A DNA stretch of 64,000 bases from Novosphingobium sp. Gsoil 351 (GTDB lineage: Bacteria > Pseudomonadota > Alphaproteobacteria > Sphingomonadales > Sphingomonadaceae), in assembly GCF_009707465.1 (NCBI RefSeq), contig NZ_CP046120.1, positions 2,447,501 to 2,511,500 of the forward strand. The letters run 5' to 3'. Positions 9,612-20,900 of the stretch are shown here, piece by piece (position 1 is the stretch's first letter; each line of letters begins with the position of its first letter). The notes below the pieces were generated by a model. That model did not search any database, was not told where the DNA came from, and saw nothing but the letters and a program-made list of their open reading frames with translations. The translations under genes and the position numbers were made by a program.

Positions 9612-10208
9612 ATGATCGCCAAGCTCACCGGCCTGCTCGACGATACCGGCGCCGATTGGGCGGTGATCGACGTCGCGGGCGTGGGCTACCTCGTCCACTG
9701 CTCGGCCAAGACGCTCGCGGCTATCGGCGTCCGCGGCGATACGGTGGCGCTGTTCACCGATCTCCAGGTCAGCGAGAACGACCTGCGCCTGATCGGCTTC
9801 GCCAGCGGGGCGGAGCGCGACTGGTTCCGCTTGCTGACGGGGGTGCAGGGCGTCGGCAGCAAAGTCGCGCTGGCGATCCTCTCGGCGCTCTCGACCGAGG
9901 AGTTGCAGCGCGCCTGCGGTGCGGGAGACGCGGCGATGGTCGCGCGGGCGCAAGGGGTCGGGCCGAAGCTGGCCGGGCGGATCGTCAACGAATTGAAGGA
10001 CAAGGCGGGCGGTCTGCCGACGGCGCCGGGTGCGGTGAGTGTGGCTCCGCCGGGTTCGGTCAGCGCGGATGCGATGTCGGCGTTGCAGAACCTCGGCTTT
10101 AAACCCCAAGTGGCAGCGACGGCGGTCGCCGCCGCGACGAGCGAACTCGGCGACCACGCGGCTCTCAACGACTTGGTGCGGGTTGCGCTGAAGAGGGCCG
10201 CAGGGTGA
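9612..10208 (+). CDS. ruvA: Holliday junction branch migration protein RuvA
   Basis: The 198-residue protein begins [11 protein letters not shown], as RuvA proteins do, with an N-terminal OB fold ([13 protein letters not shown]). Two helix-hairpin-helix DNA-binding motifs follow ([20 protein letters not shown] and [20 protein letters not shown]). A flexible linker leads to the C-terminal RuvB-contacting domain ([13 protein letters not shown]). A Met codon 21 bases upstream is also in frame, but GGGGG touches that ATG directly, so 9612 is preferred. The stop overlaps the next GTG. Confidence 0.96.
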   Translation: MIAKLTGLLDDTGADWAVIDVAGVGYLVHCSAKTLAAIGVRGDTVALFTDLQVSENDLRLIGFASGAERDWFRLLTGVQGVGSKVALAILSALSTEELQRACGAGDAAMVARAQGVGPKLAGRIVNELKDKAGGLPTAPGAVSVAPPGSVSADAMSALQNLGFKPQVAATAVAAATSELGDHAALNDLVRVALKRAAG

Positions 10209-10387
10209 ATCAGCTGTCTCGGAGATTTTGTACGCGCCACCTTGTCGCTCTATCGCTTTGCGGAGCCTTTCTGCTGATGGCGGGAATCCTCATTGGATAC
10301 TGGATTCACGACTGGGTCGAGATTGATTCCTGTTTGGATCATGGTGGAAAGTGGGATTATCATCGCACAGTCTGTATCGAACGATGA
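10205..10387 (+). CDS. Small single-pass membrane protein in the ruv operon
   Basis: The 60-residue protein has one hydrophobic helix ([21 protein letters not shown]) and a short C-terminal tail with two Cys in [16 protein letters not shown]. Small proteins with a 'CLDxGGxWD' tail are widespread in proteobacteria but uncharacterised; the Cys pair probably lies in the periplasm and may form a disulfide. Its GTG overlaps the ruvA TGA (GTGA), which supports real translation. Confidence 0.7.
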   Translation: MNQLSRRFCTRHLVALSLCGAFLLMAGILIGYWIHDWVEIDSCLDHGGKWDYHRTVCIER

Positions 10388-10517
10388 CCGACCCTTCCTG
10401 ACCCCGCATTCCGACGACGCCGACGCCGAGCCCCGCCCCTCTTCCAACAGACACCGCCCGATGAGTCCAATGCGGCGTTCCGACCCAGGCGGCTCTTCGG
10501 GTCCTTCAAGAATGGGG

Positions 10518-10533
10518 CGTTCCGCTTGGAACG
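10518..10533. promoter_or_regulatory. Inverted repeat upstream of parD, candidate operator
   Basis: CGTTCC and GGAACG form a perfect 6-bp inverted repeat around GCTT, 28 bases before the parD start. ParD-type antitoxins usually repress their own operon by binding such repeats; the assignment is by position. A possible -10 element (TATACC) lies between it and the start. Confidence 0.4.
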
Positions 10534-10560
10534 TTGAGGTAAAAGACCTATACCAGCGCC

Positions 10561-10821
10561 ATGGGTGAAATCAGCTTCCCTTCCGAAATCCGCCAATGGA
10601 TCGCATCGCGGGTCACCGAGGGCGGATATGCCGACGAGGACGATTATGTTCTCGAACTCATCCGCCGCGATATGGCGGACGCGTCGCTCGCCGAGACCCC
10701 CGAGCAGATCGCTTGGGTTCGCGAGAAAGTTGCTGAGGGTCTGGCTTCGGGTATCGCTGAAGGCGACCCGCGAACCTTTATCGAAAAATTGATCGCCAAG
10801 CGCCGCGCCACGCGTGGCTGA
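10561..10821 (+). CDS. parD: Type II antitoxin, ParD family
   Basis: The 86-residue acidic protein has an N-terminal ribbon-helix-helix segment (ISFPSEIRQWIASRVTEGGY, then ADEDDYVLELIRRD) typical of ParD/CC2985 antitoxins. A C-terminal region follows that would wrap the toxin. It would neutralise the ParE-like product of the next gene and autoregulate the pair. The two frames overlap by 8 bases, the usual translational coupling of such modules. It sits between ruvA and ruvB. Confidence 0.88.
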   Translation: MGEISFPSEIRQWIASRVTEGGYADEDDYVLELIRRDMADASLAETPEQIAWVREKVAEGLASGIAEGDPRTFIEKLIAKRRATRG

Positions 10822-11110
10822 GTTAAGCTTTTCGATCGCCGCGCAATCCGACTTGGCCGACATCGAAGAATACGGTGTGCGTGAATTTGGACCCGACGTG
10901 GCCGAAGTCTATATGCGACGCCTCATCCAGGCGCTCGCATTTCTTGCCCGCTATCCGCGCTCGGCGCCGGAACGGCCCGACTATGGCGAAGGAATTAGAT
11001 CCAAGACGGTGCGCAAGCACCTGATCCTTCATCAAGTCGATGCATCAGGCGTCTTTGTCGTCCGTATCCTCCACCATTCGCGCGACGTCTCACGGCACCT
11101 CAAGTCATGA
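10814..11110 (+). CDS. parE: Type II toxin, RelE/ParE family
   Basis: The 98-residue protein reads [20 protein letters not shown], followed by A-F-L-A-R-Y-P-R-S and the C-terminal strands [20 protein letters not shown] and HHSRD. This is the ParE fold, whose members inhibit DNA gyrase. The GTG start lies inside parD, and its TGA overlaps the ruvB ATG (ATGA), so toxin and RuvB translation are linked. If the family activity holds, the target GyrB is encoded 23 kb downstream. Confidence 0.9.
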   Translation: MAELSFSIAAQSDLADIEEYGVREFGPDVAEVYMRRLIQALAFLARYPRSAPERPDYGEGIRSKTVRKHLILHQVDASGVFVVRILHHSRDVSRHLKS

Positions 11111-12138
11111 CCGACCCCCTTCTCACCCCCCAGCGCCAGCCCGACGACGCCGACGCGGCGCTGCGTCCGAAGACGCTCGCCGAGTTCGTCGGACAGGCGG
11201 CGGCCAAGGACAACCTGCGGGTGTTCATCGAATCCGCGCGGTCGCGGCGCGAGGCGATGGATCATGTTTTGTTCTTCGGGCCGCCGGGGCTGGGCAAGAC
11301 CACGCTCGCGCAGATCGTCGCGCGCGAGCTGGGGGTGGGGTTCCGCGCCACCTCCGGTCCGGTCATCGCCAAGGCGGGAGATCTCGCCGCGCTGCTGACC
11401 AATCTCGAAGAAGGCGACGTGCTGTTCATCGACGAGATTCACCGGCTCAATCCGGTGGTCGAGGAGGTACTCTACCCGGCGATGGAGGACCGCGCGCTCG
11501 ATCTTATCATTGGCGAGGGGCCTTCGGCGCGATCGGTGCGGATCGACCTTCCAGCATTCACCCTGATCGGGGCGACCACCCGCCAGGGCCTGCTGACCAC
11601 CCCGCTGCGCGACCGATTCGGGATCCCGGTGCGGCTGAACTTCTACACCGTGCCCGAGCTCGAACGCGTGGTCACCCGCGCCGCGGCGCTGCTCGGGCAG
11701 GGTCTCGACGCAGAGGGTGCGCGCGAGATCGCCCGCCGCGCGCGGGGGACGCCGCGCGTCGCCGGGCGGCTGCTGCGGCGGGTGCGCGATTTCGCGCATG
11801 TCGCGGGCGACGGGCTGGTGACGCGCGAAATCGCCGACGCCGCGCTGACCCGGCTCGAGGTCGACGCGCTAGGCCTCGACGCGATGGACCGGCGTTACCT
11901 GACGATGATCGCCGACATCTACAAGGGTGGCCCGGTGGGGGTCGAGACGCTCGCCGCGGGTCTCAGCGAGCCGCGCGACACGATCGAGGACGTGATCGAG
12001 CCCTACCTGATCCAGCTCGGGCTGGTCGCACGCACCGCGCGCGGGCGTTGCCTCAACGACCGGGCGTGGGCGCACCTCGGCCTGAGTGCTCCCACGGGCA
12101 GCCAGACCGGTCTGTTCGATTCGTCCGGCGCCGAATGA
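11107..12138 (+). CDS. ruvB: Holliday junction branch migration ATPase RuvB
   Basis: The 343-residue AAA+ motor has the N-terminal '[13 protein letters not shown]' element, Walker [10 protein letters not shown], Walker [10 protein letters not shown], sensor 1 GATTR and the arginine-finger region [12 protein letters not shown]. The C-terminal winged helix ([20 protein letters not shown]) binds DNA. With RuvA it drives branch migration of Holliday junctions. Its ATG overlaps the parE stop by 4 bases. Confidence 0.97.
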   Translation: MTDPLLTPQRQPDDADAALRPKTLAEFVGQAAAKDNLRVFIESARSRREAMDHVLFFGPPGLGKTTLAQIVARELGVGFRATSGPVIAKAGDLAALLTNLEEGDVLFIDEIHRLNPVVEEVLYPAMEDRALDLIIGEGPSARSVRIDLPAFTLIGATTRQGLLTTPLRDRFGIPVRLNFYTVPELERVVTRAAALLGQGLDAEGAREIARRARGTPRVAGRLLRRVRDFAHVAGDGLVTREIADAALTRLEVDALGLDAMDRRYLTMIADIYKGGPVGVETLAAGLSEPRDTIEDVIEPYLIQLGLVARTARGRCLNDRAWAHLGLSAPTGSQTGLFDSSGAE

Positions 12139-12382
12139 AGCGCTCCCCGGGCCGATTTTGGAGCGGCCCGTTGGCAATCCCGTCAGTTTCGGTTTCATAA
12201 CGGGACATACCGGGCCGCAGGCGGAAGAATCGCGTTGTTTTCAAGGTTCCACCCTCGGCCAGCACGGTTAACGCGATTGCTACAACAGTCCCGCTGAGCC
12301 CTAGTTGCAGGCAACGGGGCAGGTTCGCCGGCTTAGTCGCGGCCTATTCGCCCCATCGCCGAGCGAGAAGCGAACACGGACG

Positions 12383-13282
12383 ATGTCGATTCGGATGGCC
12401 CTGGCCAAGTTGAGCGCGCTTGCCGCGACCGGCGCGATGGTCGGCGGCGGTGCGGTGCACGTCGCCGAGCCCAGCGCCAAGGACAAGGGCTACGTCAAGC
12501 ACCTCAAGCAGGCGAAGCAGAAGCCGGTTCCGCGCGCGGTGACCGCCCGCGCCCAGCCGCGCACCGTCAAGCGGATGCGCAGGATCGTCCGCACCGAGAC
12601 CAACCGGGTCTGCGCTCCGCAGCAGGACACGCTGATGGCCGTGCCGCTGCCCGCGCCGGTGATGCCGCTGCCCTCGGGCGGCGGTGGCGGTCCGGCGGTG
12701 ATCGGCGGCGGCCCGATCGGCGGATTCGGCGGCGGCGGTTTCTTCGGCGGATTTTTCGGCGGCGGCAGCGGGGGTGGCGGCAGTGTCGTCGTGTCCTCGA
12801 CCAGCACCGGCAGCACCTCCACTTCGGGCGGCAGCACTTCGACGTCGTCAGGCGGATCGGGGGGCAGCTCGACCAGCACTTCGTCGGGCGGGATCACCAG
12901 CTCGACCACCAGCGGAGGGGTCTCGACTTCCACCGGCGGGGTGAGCACCTCGACTTCGTCGGGCAACGTCAGCACATCGAGTTCGACGTCCACCAGCTCG
13001 GGCAACGTGTCCACGTCGTCCGGCAACGTCTCGACCAGTTCGGGCAACGTGAGCACCTCGAGCTCGACGTCTTCCTCCACCAGCAGCTCGACGAGTTCGT
13101 CCACCTCGAGCTCGACCAGCTCAACCTCGTCCGGGAGCAGTGGCGGGATCACCAGCAGCGGCGGGACCCCGCCGGTCGATGTGCCCGAGCCGGGCATGCT
13201 GATCCTGTTCGGCGCGGCCGCGGCGACCCTGGTCGCGCGCCAGCGCTATGGCATGCAGAGCGCCCGGGCGGCCGCCCAGTAG
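12383..13282 (+). CDS. Ser/Thr-rich secreted protein with PEP-CTERM sorting signal
   Basis: The 299-residue protein has a short hydrophobic N-terminus (ALAKLSALAATGAMVGGG) and a basic segment (residues 40-80). A Gly-rich run follows, then about 120 residues made almost only of Ser, Thr and Gly in short repeats (STSSGN and SSTSS units). The end carries VPEPGMLILFGAAAATLVARQR, a PEP-CTERM signal: VPEP, a hydrophobic helix and an Arg cluster. Such proteins are cut and exported by exosortase (EpsH) and often glycosylated or part of extracellular matrix. No exosortase lies in this window. Start at 12383 by fit to the signal. Confidence 0.8.
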   Translation: MSIRMALAKLSALAATGAMVGGGAVHVAEPSAKDKGYVKHLKQAKQKPVPRAVTARAQPRTVKRMRRIVRTETNRVCAPQQDTLMAVPLPAPVMPLPSGGGGGPAVIGGGPIGGFGGGGFFGGFFGGGSGGGGSVVVSSTSTGSTSTSGGSTSTSSGGSGGSSTSTSSGGITSSTTSGGVSTSTGGVSTSTSSGNVSTSSSTSTSSGNVSTSSGNVSTSSGNVSTSSSTSSSTSSSTSSSTSSSTSSTSSGSSGGITSSGGTPPVDVPEPGMLILFGAAAATLVARQRYGMQSARAAAQ

Positions 13283-13298
13283 GAGGCCAAGCGAAGCG

Positions 13299-13559
13299 TC
13301 AGGCCCGCGGCGCCGCTCCGCCTCGCTGCAAGGTCCAAAGCGTGGCCAGTCCGACCCCGCACCAGATCACGTTGAGCACGGTCGAGGGGATCGCCCCGTG
13401 CGCGCCGCTGTTCACCACGAACCCCGCCGCCCCCGCCACATTCATCCACTGAAACGTCCGCGAGCGGCCCTCCAGCCGTCCGAGCGAGACGAGGATGTAC
13501 GAACCCAGGATCAATGCCGCGCCGCTCCACCCGGCGGCTTCGATGAGCAGCGACTGCAT
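13299..13559 (-). CDS. CBU_0592-like small membrane protein
   Basis: The 86-residue protein has three hydrophobic helices (AAGWSGAALILGSYILVS, NVAGAAGFVVNSGAHG and VLNVIWCGVGLATLW) and the 'GSYxLVS' and 'NxxGA' features of the CBU_0592 membrane family. Function is unknown. The ATG at 13559 starts the first helix; the longer frame upstream would cross the aconitase terminator. It is the last gene in this leftward group. Confidence 0.7.
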   Translation of the reverse strand: MQSLLIEAAGWSGAALILGSYILVSLGRLEGRSRTFQWMNVAGAAGFVVNSGAHGAIPSTVLNVIWCGVGLATLWTLQRGGAAPRA

Positions 13560-13579
13560 TCGCGTCCTTCCAAATGAAA

Positions 13580-13608
13580 CGGGGCGGGCGATCGTCTCGC
13601 CCGCCCCG
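13580..13608 (-). terminator. Terminator after aconitase
   Basis: A perfect 12-bp stem (13580-13591 with 13597-13608) and a 5-base loop follow the acnA stop. On the minus strand GTTTCATTT comes next. The hairpin ends 21 bases before the next leftward start codon. Confidence 0.75.
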
Positions 13609-13628
13609 CAACGGCCCAAACTTTGCCT

Positions 13629-16301
<2,673 letters not shown>

Positions 16302-16407
16302 GTGTGCAAATCCCTCCTGCTGGATGTACCGGCGGGCGCGCCCAACCCCGTCCGGAGAGTCGTGCCCGCGATGCGCGTTTCGCGTATGCAGGTCAAGGGT
16401 GGCTGCG

Positions 16408-17286
16408 TCAGGCGGCGACCGGCTCGGGCGGGGTGCCTCGCGCCGCGACCAGACAGGCGGCGACGATCAGCGCCACTCCGGCCAATGTGGTTGTCGAGAC
16501 CGGCTCGTGAAATGCCAGCCAGCCGACCGCGGCGGCCCAGCCGAACGCGCTATACTCCATCGGCACCAGCACTTGCGCTTCGGCGCGGGCATAAGCCCAC
16601 GCGAGCAGCAGCGCGGCACCGATGCTGAGCAGCGAGGACACCGCCACCCAGGTCAGCGCCCCGGATGGCGAGCGCAGGAACCATGGCGCGAAGCAAATGA
16701 GCACCGCGCCGCCGATCGCGTTCTGGAAGAAGGCGATCTCGCGCGGCTTGGCGATCAGCGCCTGGCGCCGCGCGAAGACGAGATTGAGGGCATAGAGCAC
16801 CGCCGAGGCGAGCACCGCGGCGATCCCTTCGATCCGCTTCGGGGTGCGCTCCACGGTCAGCTCGGGCCAGCAGATGACCGCCACTCCGGCCAGCCCGATC
16901 AGCGAGGCAAGAATTGCGGAAGGGGCGATTTTCTCACCCAGCATCACCGCGGCGAGATAGAGCGAGATCAGCGGCGCAAAGAACGAGATCGCGATGGCCT
17001 GAGCCAGCGGCAGCAGGGTCAGCGAGTGGAAGAACAGCAATGCCATCACCGCGACGATCACCCCGCGGAACAGGTGGACGCGCATCACCGCGGGTTTGGG
17101 CCACGGCGTGCGCGCGCCCAGCCACAGCGGCATGGTGATCGCGCTGCTCATCAGCGCCCGCCAGAGCATCGCGGAGTAGGCGCCCAGCGCCAGGCTCGCG
17201 CCCTTCATCGCCCCGTCCATCACGCTCAACAGCGCGATCGCGACGATCGCGACGATGACCGGGGCGAGGGGGTGGGTGAGTTTCAT
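16408..17286 (-). CDS. EamA/RhaT-family (DMT) transporter
   Basis: The 292-residue membrane protein has about ten hydrophobic helices in two EamA repeats, the first from [20 protein letters not shown] and the second from [21 protein letters not shown] conserved '[18 protein letters not shown]' motif closes the first repeat and [18 protein letters not shown] the second. DMT carriers export amino acids, nucleotides or other metabolites; the substrate cannot be told from sequence. Start at ATG 17286 at the first helix. Confidence 0.85.
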   Translation of the reverse strand: MKLTHPLAPVIVAIVAIALLSVMDGAMKGASLALGAYSAMLWRALMSSAITMPLWLGARTPWPKPAVMRVHLFRGVIVAVMALLFFHSLTLLPLAQAIAISFFAPLISLYLAAVMLGEKIAPSAILASLIGLAGVAVICWPELTVERTPKRIEGIAAVLASAVLYALNLVFARRQALIAKPREIAFFQNAIGGAVLICFAPWFLRSPSGALTWVAVSSLLSIGAALLLAWAYARAEAQVLVPMEYSAFGWAAAVGWLAFHEPVSTTTLAGVALIVAACLVAARGTPPEPVAA

Positions 17287-17509
17287 CGCCAGGGGTCGGT
17301 AGGGGATTGGCGAGTGCCTCGCCACCCATGAACCTGCCTCGCTGGCAATGCGCCGGGCCTTGCGTTGCCATCGCGCCACAGCCGCGGTGATTCAGCCGCC
17401 AGTCAGCCGCGGTCCTTGAATCAAGCGATGCCGTAAGGCAGATTCGCGGCGCGGCTGCGGATCGGCGGCGCGAACTTCAGCTACTTTGGCAGCAACAGCG
17501 GGACCGACA

Positions 17510-18859
17510 ATGCAATTCCGGGGTGCCTTTCAACGAACCACGATTCTCGCGGCAATGGCCGGGCTGGCGCTGCCGGGGGCCGCGTTCGCCCAGCCGTCGG
17601 CCGCGCCGGTTCCCCCGCCTGCGGACCTGTTGCCGCCCGCGGCAGCGACGCCCGCACCCACGCCCGCTCCCACCCCGGTGCCCCCGCCGCCTGCACCCTC
17701 GTGGCCGCTGCGCGATGCGCGTGCCCTGCTGGCGACCATCCAGGGGATCGGCAGCGAAGGCCTCGATCCCAAGGACTACGAACCCGCCACGCTCGCCGCC
17801 GCGATTGCCGCCGGCGAGGGAGTTGCGCTCAACGATACCGCCACCCGGCTGTTCGCTTGGCTGGTCGAGGACATGCGCGACGGCCGCACGCCGATGGCGG
17901 CGCGGGTCCAATGGTTCGCGGTCGATCCCGATCGCGACATCAACCCGACCGCGCTTGTCCTGGCGCGCGCGCTGGAGCAGCACGACGTCCCCGGGCAGAT
18001 CGCCGCGCTCGCCCCGCTCCACCCCGACTATGCCCAGCTCAAACGGTCATTGGCCGAGGGAACGGGCGACAAGGCCGTGATCCGCGCCAACATGGACCGC
18101 TGGCGTTGGCTGGCCCGCGACATGGGCAAGCAGTACCTGCTGACCAACGTGCCCGAATACACGCTGCGGCTGACGGTCAACAACCGCGTCATCACCAGCT
18201 ACCGCACGGTGGTCGGCAAGCCGGGCAAGACGGCGACGCCGCAGCTCGCCGAGACCGTGCAAGGGGTGATCTTCAACCCGACGTGGACGGTGCCGCAGTC
18301 CATCGTCAAAGGCGAGGGGCTGGGCGCCAAGGTGCTCGCCAATCCGGGCTGGGCCAAGGCCGCGGGCTACAAGGGGATAAAGGATCCCACGACCGGCTTC
18401 GTCACCGTCGTCCAGCAGCCGGGCAAGAACAACTCGCTCGGGCTGATGAAACTCGACATGCCCAACCCGCATGCGATCTTCGTCCACGATACCCCGGCCA
18501 AGTCGCTGTTCGCCGCGCCCAACCGCGCGTTCAGTCATGGCTGCATCCGCACCGAGCGCGCGAGCGAGCTGGGGATGCTGATGGCGATGCTCGGCGGCGG
18601 TCTGACCAAGGAAGAGGGCGTCGCCCACACCCTGTCGGGCGTCTACACCAAGGTCCCCATGACCAAGACCTTCCCGATCTACATCACCTATTTCACCATG
18701 GCGAGCGACGTCGGCGGGGGCATGCGCAAGTTCGCCGACATCTATGGCCGCGACGCGCCGGTGCTGGCCAGCTTCAAGGCCCCGCGCCAGCTCCACACCG
18801 ACCAGCGCACCAGCAGCGAGAAGGTGATCGAGATCGTGGACGATCTGGGGGCGGTTTGA
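17510..18859 (+). CDS. Periplasmic L,D-transpeptidase (YkuD domain, YcbB-like)
   Basis: The 449-residue protein has a signal peptide (FQRTTILAAMAGLALPGAAFA) and a Pro/Ala-rich linker (residues 30-65). A helical scaffold segment with RWRWLARDMGKQYLLTNVPE follows, then the YkuD catalytic domain with FVHDTP and the active-site FSHGCIRTERA (Cys near residue 344). L,D-transpeptidases make 3-3 crosslinks in peptidoglycan or anchor proteins to it. The 'NxxRWRWL' block is typical of the YcbB/LdtD group. The putative peptidoglycan-binding domain is reduced. Start chosen at 17510, where the signal peptide begins; an in-frame ATG lies 24 bases upstream. Confidence 0.88.
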   Translation: MQFRGAFQRTTILAAMAGLALPGAAFAQPSAAPVPPPADLLPPAAATPAPTPAPTPVPPPPAPSWPLRDARALLATIQGIGSEGLDPKDYEPATLAAAIAAGEGVALNDTATRLFAWLVEDMRDGRTPMAARVQWFAVDPDRDINPTALVLARALEQHDVPGQIAALAPLHPDYAQLKRSLAEGTGDKAVIRANMDRWRWLARDMGKQYLLTNVPEYTLRLTVNNRVITSYRTVVGKPGKTATPQLAETVQGVIFNPTWTVPQSIVKGEGLGAKVLANPGWAKAAGYKGIKDPTTGFVTVVQQPGKNNSLGLMKLDMPNPHAIFVHDTPAKSLFAAPNRAFSHGCIRTERASELGMLMAMLGGGLTKEEGVAHTLSGVYTKVPMTKTFPIYITYFTMASDVGGGMRKFADIYGRDAPVLASFKAPRQLHTDQRTSSEKVIEIVDDLGAV

Positions 18860-18901
18860 CGCTGCGAGCCTTTGGGGCCTTTAAGGATTCTCGACGACTA
18901 A

Positions 18902-19043
18902 CGTCATCCTGAATTCGTTACTGGATCCATCTCTCCGACTGTCCTGTGCCTTGAGGGCAAAAGCGACCTTCCGGCGAGGTTCGCGATGACTTCGCTCTCC
19001 GGTCGTGGGGAGCGATGGATGCTGAAACAAGTTCAGCATGACG
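18902..19043. repeat. Inverted-repeat intergenic element with about 30-bp arms
   Basis: The arms at 18902-18931 and 19014-19043 are inverted copies matching at about 24 of 30 positions. The right arm contains CTGAAACAAGTTCAGCATGA, itself partly palindromic. The 82-base core has no protein-like frame. It has the look of a MITE or of the 'TTCAGCATGA' repeats scattered through sphingomonad genomes. Confidence 0.6.
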
Positions 19044-19066
19044 AAGTGATAAACGTGGCAGAACAT

Positions 19067-20647
19067 TCAGACCTTTCGCCCTGCCTTGAGCACCGCGGCC
19101 GCGCAGTTGTGTCCCGGCGCGCCGGTGACGCCGCCGCCGGGGTGCGCACCCGATCCGCACAGCCACAGGCCGGGAATCGGCCCGCGATGGCTGCCCGTGC
19201 CGAGCACCGGGCGCGCCGCCCATAGCTGGTCGAGGCTCATCCGGCCGTGGAAGATGTCCCCGTCGACCAGCCCGAAGCGGCGCTCCAGGCCTTTGGGGGT
19301 GAGCACCTGCTGCGCCACGATCAGATCGCGCACGCCCGGCGCGTGACCCTCTAGCACGGTCAGCACCGCCTCGACCGCGGCCGCTTCCTGTGCTGCGGTC
19401 CATTCCAGTTTCGGATCGAACTGCTGACAGAACAGGCTGGCGACGTGGCTGCCCTGCCGATCGACCAGCGTCGAATCGACGGTCGAGGGGATCAGCATCT
19501 CGACCACCGGAGCGCGGCTCCAGCCGAACCGCTTCGCATCGTCGAAAGCGCGGTCCATGTAGTCAAGCGAAGGGGCCATGATGATCCCCGCCGAGAGGTG
19601 TTCGCCGGGTCCGGGGAGCGCGGCGAAGCTCGGCAGCGCAGACAGCGCCAGGTTCATCCGCAGGCTGCCGCTGCCAGTGGCGTAGCGGTCCATCGCGACC
19701 GCGAAATCGTCGGGCAGCGCGGCTCGCGGGATCAGCTTGCGGTAGAGCAGCGCCGGACCGACATTGGCGATTACGCGTTTGGCGCGCACCTCTTCGCCGT
19801 TCGCCAAATGCACACCGACCGCGGCGCCGCGCTCGACCAGCACCTCGGCGACTGGCTGCTCGACTCCGATCTCGACGCCCGCCTCGTGACAGGCCGCCGC
19901 CATCGCCTGGGTGATCGCGCCCATCCCGCCGATCGCGTGACCCCACGCGCCCCTTACGGCGTTGGACTCGCCGAACACGTGGTGGAGCAACACATAGCCG
20001 CTGCCTGGCGCGTCGGGGCTGGCGTAGTTGCCGACGACCGCGTCGAAGCCGAACGCGGCCTTTATCGGGTCGCTTTCGAGCCAGCCGTCGAGGTATTCCC
20101 GCGCCGAGCGGGTGAACAGCGCCAGCGCCTCGCGCTTGCCCGCCACGTCGAGGTCCTTGAGCACCCGCGATTGGAGCGCGGCGTCGATCAGCCCGCGCAG
20201 GCCGTCGGTGCGCGGCGGGATCTTCAACGCCAGCGCGCGCAGCACGTCCGCGACCCGGTCTAGCGCGGCGAAGTACGCGGGCAGGGTCGCGGCGTCCTTG
20301 CGACTGAACTTCGCGACTTCGGCCTGGCTGCGTTCGAGCCCGCCGCCCATCAGCAGATAGTCGCCAGGGGTGGGCGACAGCGGCAGGAAGTTGGCCACCG
20401 GGCGGTTGACCACGCGCAGTCCCCGCCGTTCCAGCGCCATTTCGGCGATCACCTTGGGTTGAAGCAGGCTGACGGTGTAGCTCGCCACCGAATTACGGAA
20501 GCCGGGATGAAACTCCTCGGTCACCGCCGCCCCGCCCACGGTGTGGTGCGCCTCGCAGATCCGCACCTTATGCCCGGCGCGCGCCAGATAGAACGCGCAG
20601 ACCAGCCCGTTGTGGCCCCCGCCGATGATCACCGCGTCGAGCGCCAT
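19067..20647 (-). CDS. FAD-dependent oxidoreductase, carotenoid desaturase/PYROXD2-like
   Basis: The 526-residue protein starts with a dinucleotide-binding fold (AVIIGGGHNGLVCAFYLARA) and the CrtI-type follow-up VGGAAVTEEFHPGF. The C-terminal FAD contact reads GLWLCGSGAHPGGGVTGAPG. The body (TPGDYLLMGG, KFSRKDAATLPAYFAALDRV) resembles the PYROXD2 branch of phytoene-desaturase-like oxidoreductases rather than CrtI itself. The substrate is unknown, and no crtB or crtE gene is adjacent. It is divergent from the small gene and msrA across a 120-base gap containing a perfect palindrome. Confidence 0.85.
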   Translation of the reverse strand: MALDAVIIGGGHNGLVCAFYLARAGHKVRICEAHHTVGGAAVTEEFHPGFRNSVASYTVSLLQPKVIAEMALERRGLRVVNRPVANFLPLSPTPGDYLLMGGGLERSQAEVAKFSRKDAATLPAYFAALDRVADVLRALALKIPPRTDGLRGLIDAALQSRVLKDLDVAGKREALALFTRSAREYLDGWLESDPIKAAFGFDAVVGNYASPDAPGSGYVLLHHVFGESNAVRGAWGHAIGGMGAITQAMAAACHEAGVEIGVEQPVAEVLVERGAAVGVHLANGEEVRAKRVIANVGPALLYRKLIPRAALPDDFAVAMDRYATGSGSLRMNLALSALPSFAALPGPGEHLSAGIIMAPSLDYMDRAFDDAKRFGWSRAPVVEMLIPSTVDSTLVDRQGSHVASLFCQQFDPKLEWTAAQEAAAVEAVLTVLEGHAPGVRDLIVAQQVLTPKGLERRFGLVDGDIFHGRMSLDQLWAARPVLGTGSHRGPIPGLWLCGSGAHPGGGVTGAPGHNCAAAVLKAGRKV

Positions 20648-20687
20648 GTGCGACTGAACTCCCCGGCCCGGCGAATGAACCGAAACC

Positions 20688-20703
20688 TGTGAACGCGTTC
20701 ACA
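20688..20703. promoter_or_regulatory. Perfect 16-bp palindrome, candidate operator
   Basis: TGTGAACGCGTTCACA is a perfect palindrome with a central CG, centred between the divergent oxidoreductase (start 20647) and the small membrane gene (start 20769). The TGTnAACGnnnnACA layout resembles LacI-family operators. The regulator is not identified here. Confidence 0.5.
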
Positions 20704-20768
20704 GCATGGAAAGAGCGAATCGCCTAGTCGGGACAAGAACAATCGAACGAAGAACGAAGGACACGGTC

Positions 20769-20900
20769 ATGGGACTGTTTCGCAAGGATCTCTATCGCGC
20801 GTTCCTGATCGGGTTCATGATCGGGACGGCCGGGCTGGCAGCGAGCATCGGCGGAGATGCGCGCGCACAGATCGTGGCGCAGGTTGCGCACCACGTATGA
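20769..20900 (+). CDS. Small membrane or exported protein ahead of msrA
   Basis: The 43-residue product (MGLFRKDLYRAFLIGFMIGT, then an Ala/Gly-rich segment with DARAQ) has a single hydrophobic stretch and an Ala-rich end that could be a signal peptide with a cut after ARA. GAAGGAC lies before the ATG, and the TGA overlaps the msrA ATG (ATGATG), so coupled translation is likely. No family recognised. Confidence 0.6.
   Translation: MGLFRKDLYRAFLIGFMIGTAGLAASIGGDARAQIVAQVAHHV

Noticed and set aside
12790..13140. Regularly spaced repeats resembling a CRISPR-like array
   Set aside because: They are in-frame Ser/Thr codon repeats of the PEP-CTERM protein, with no constant spacer length and no cas genes.
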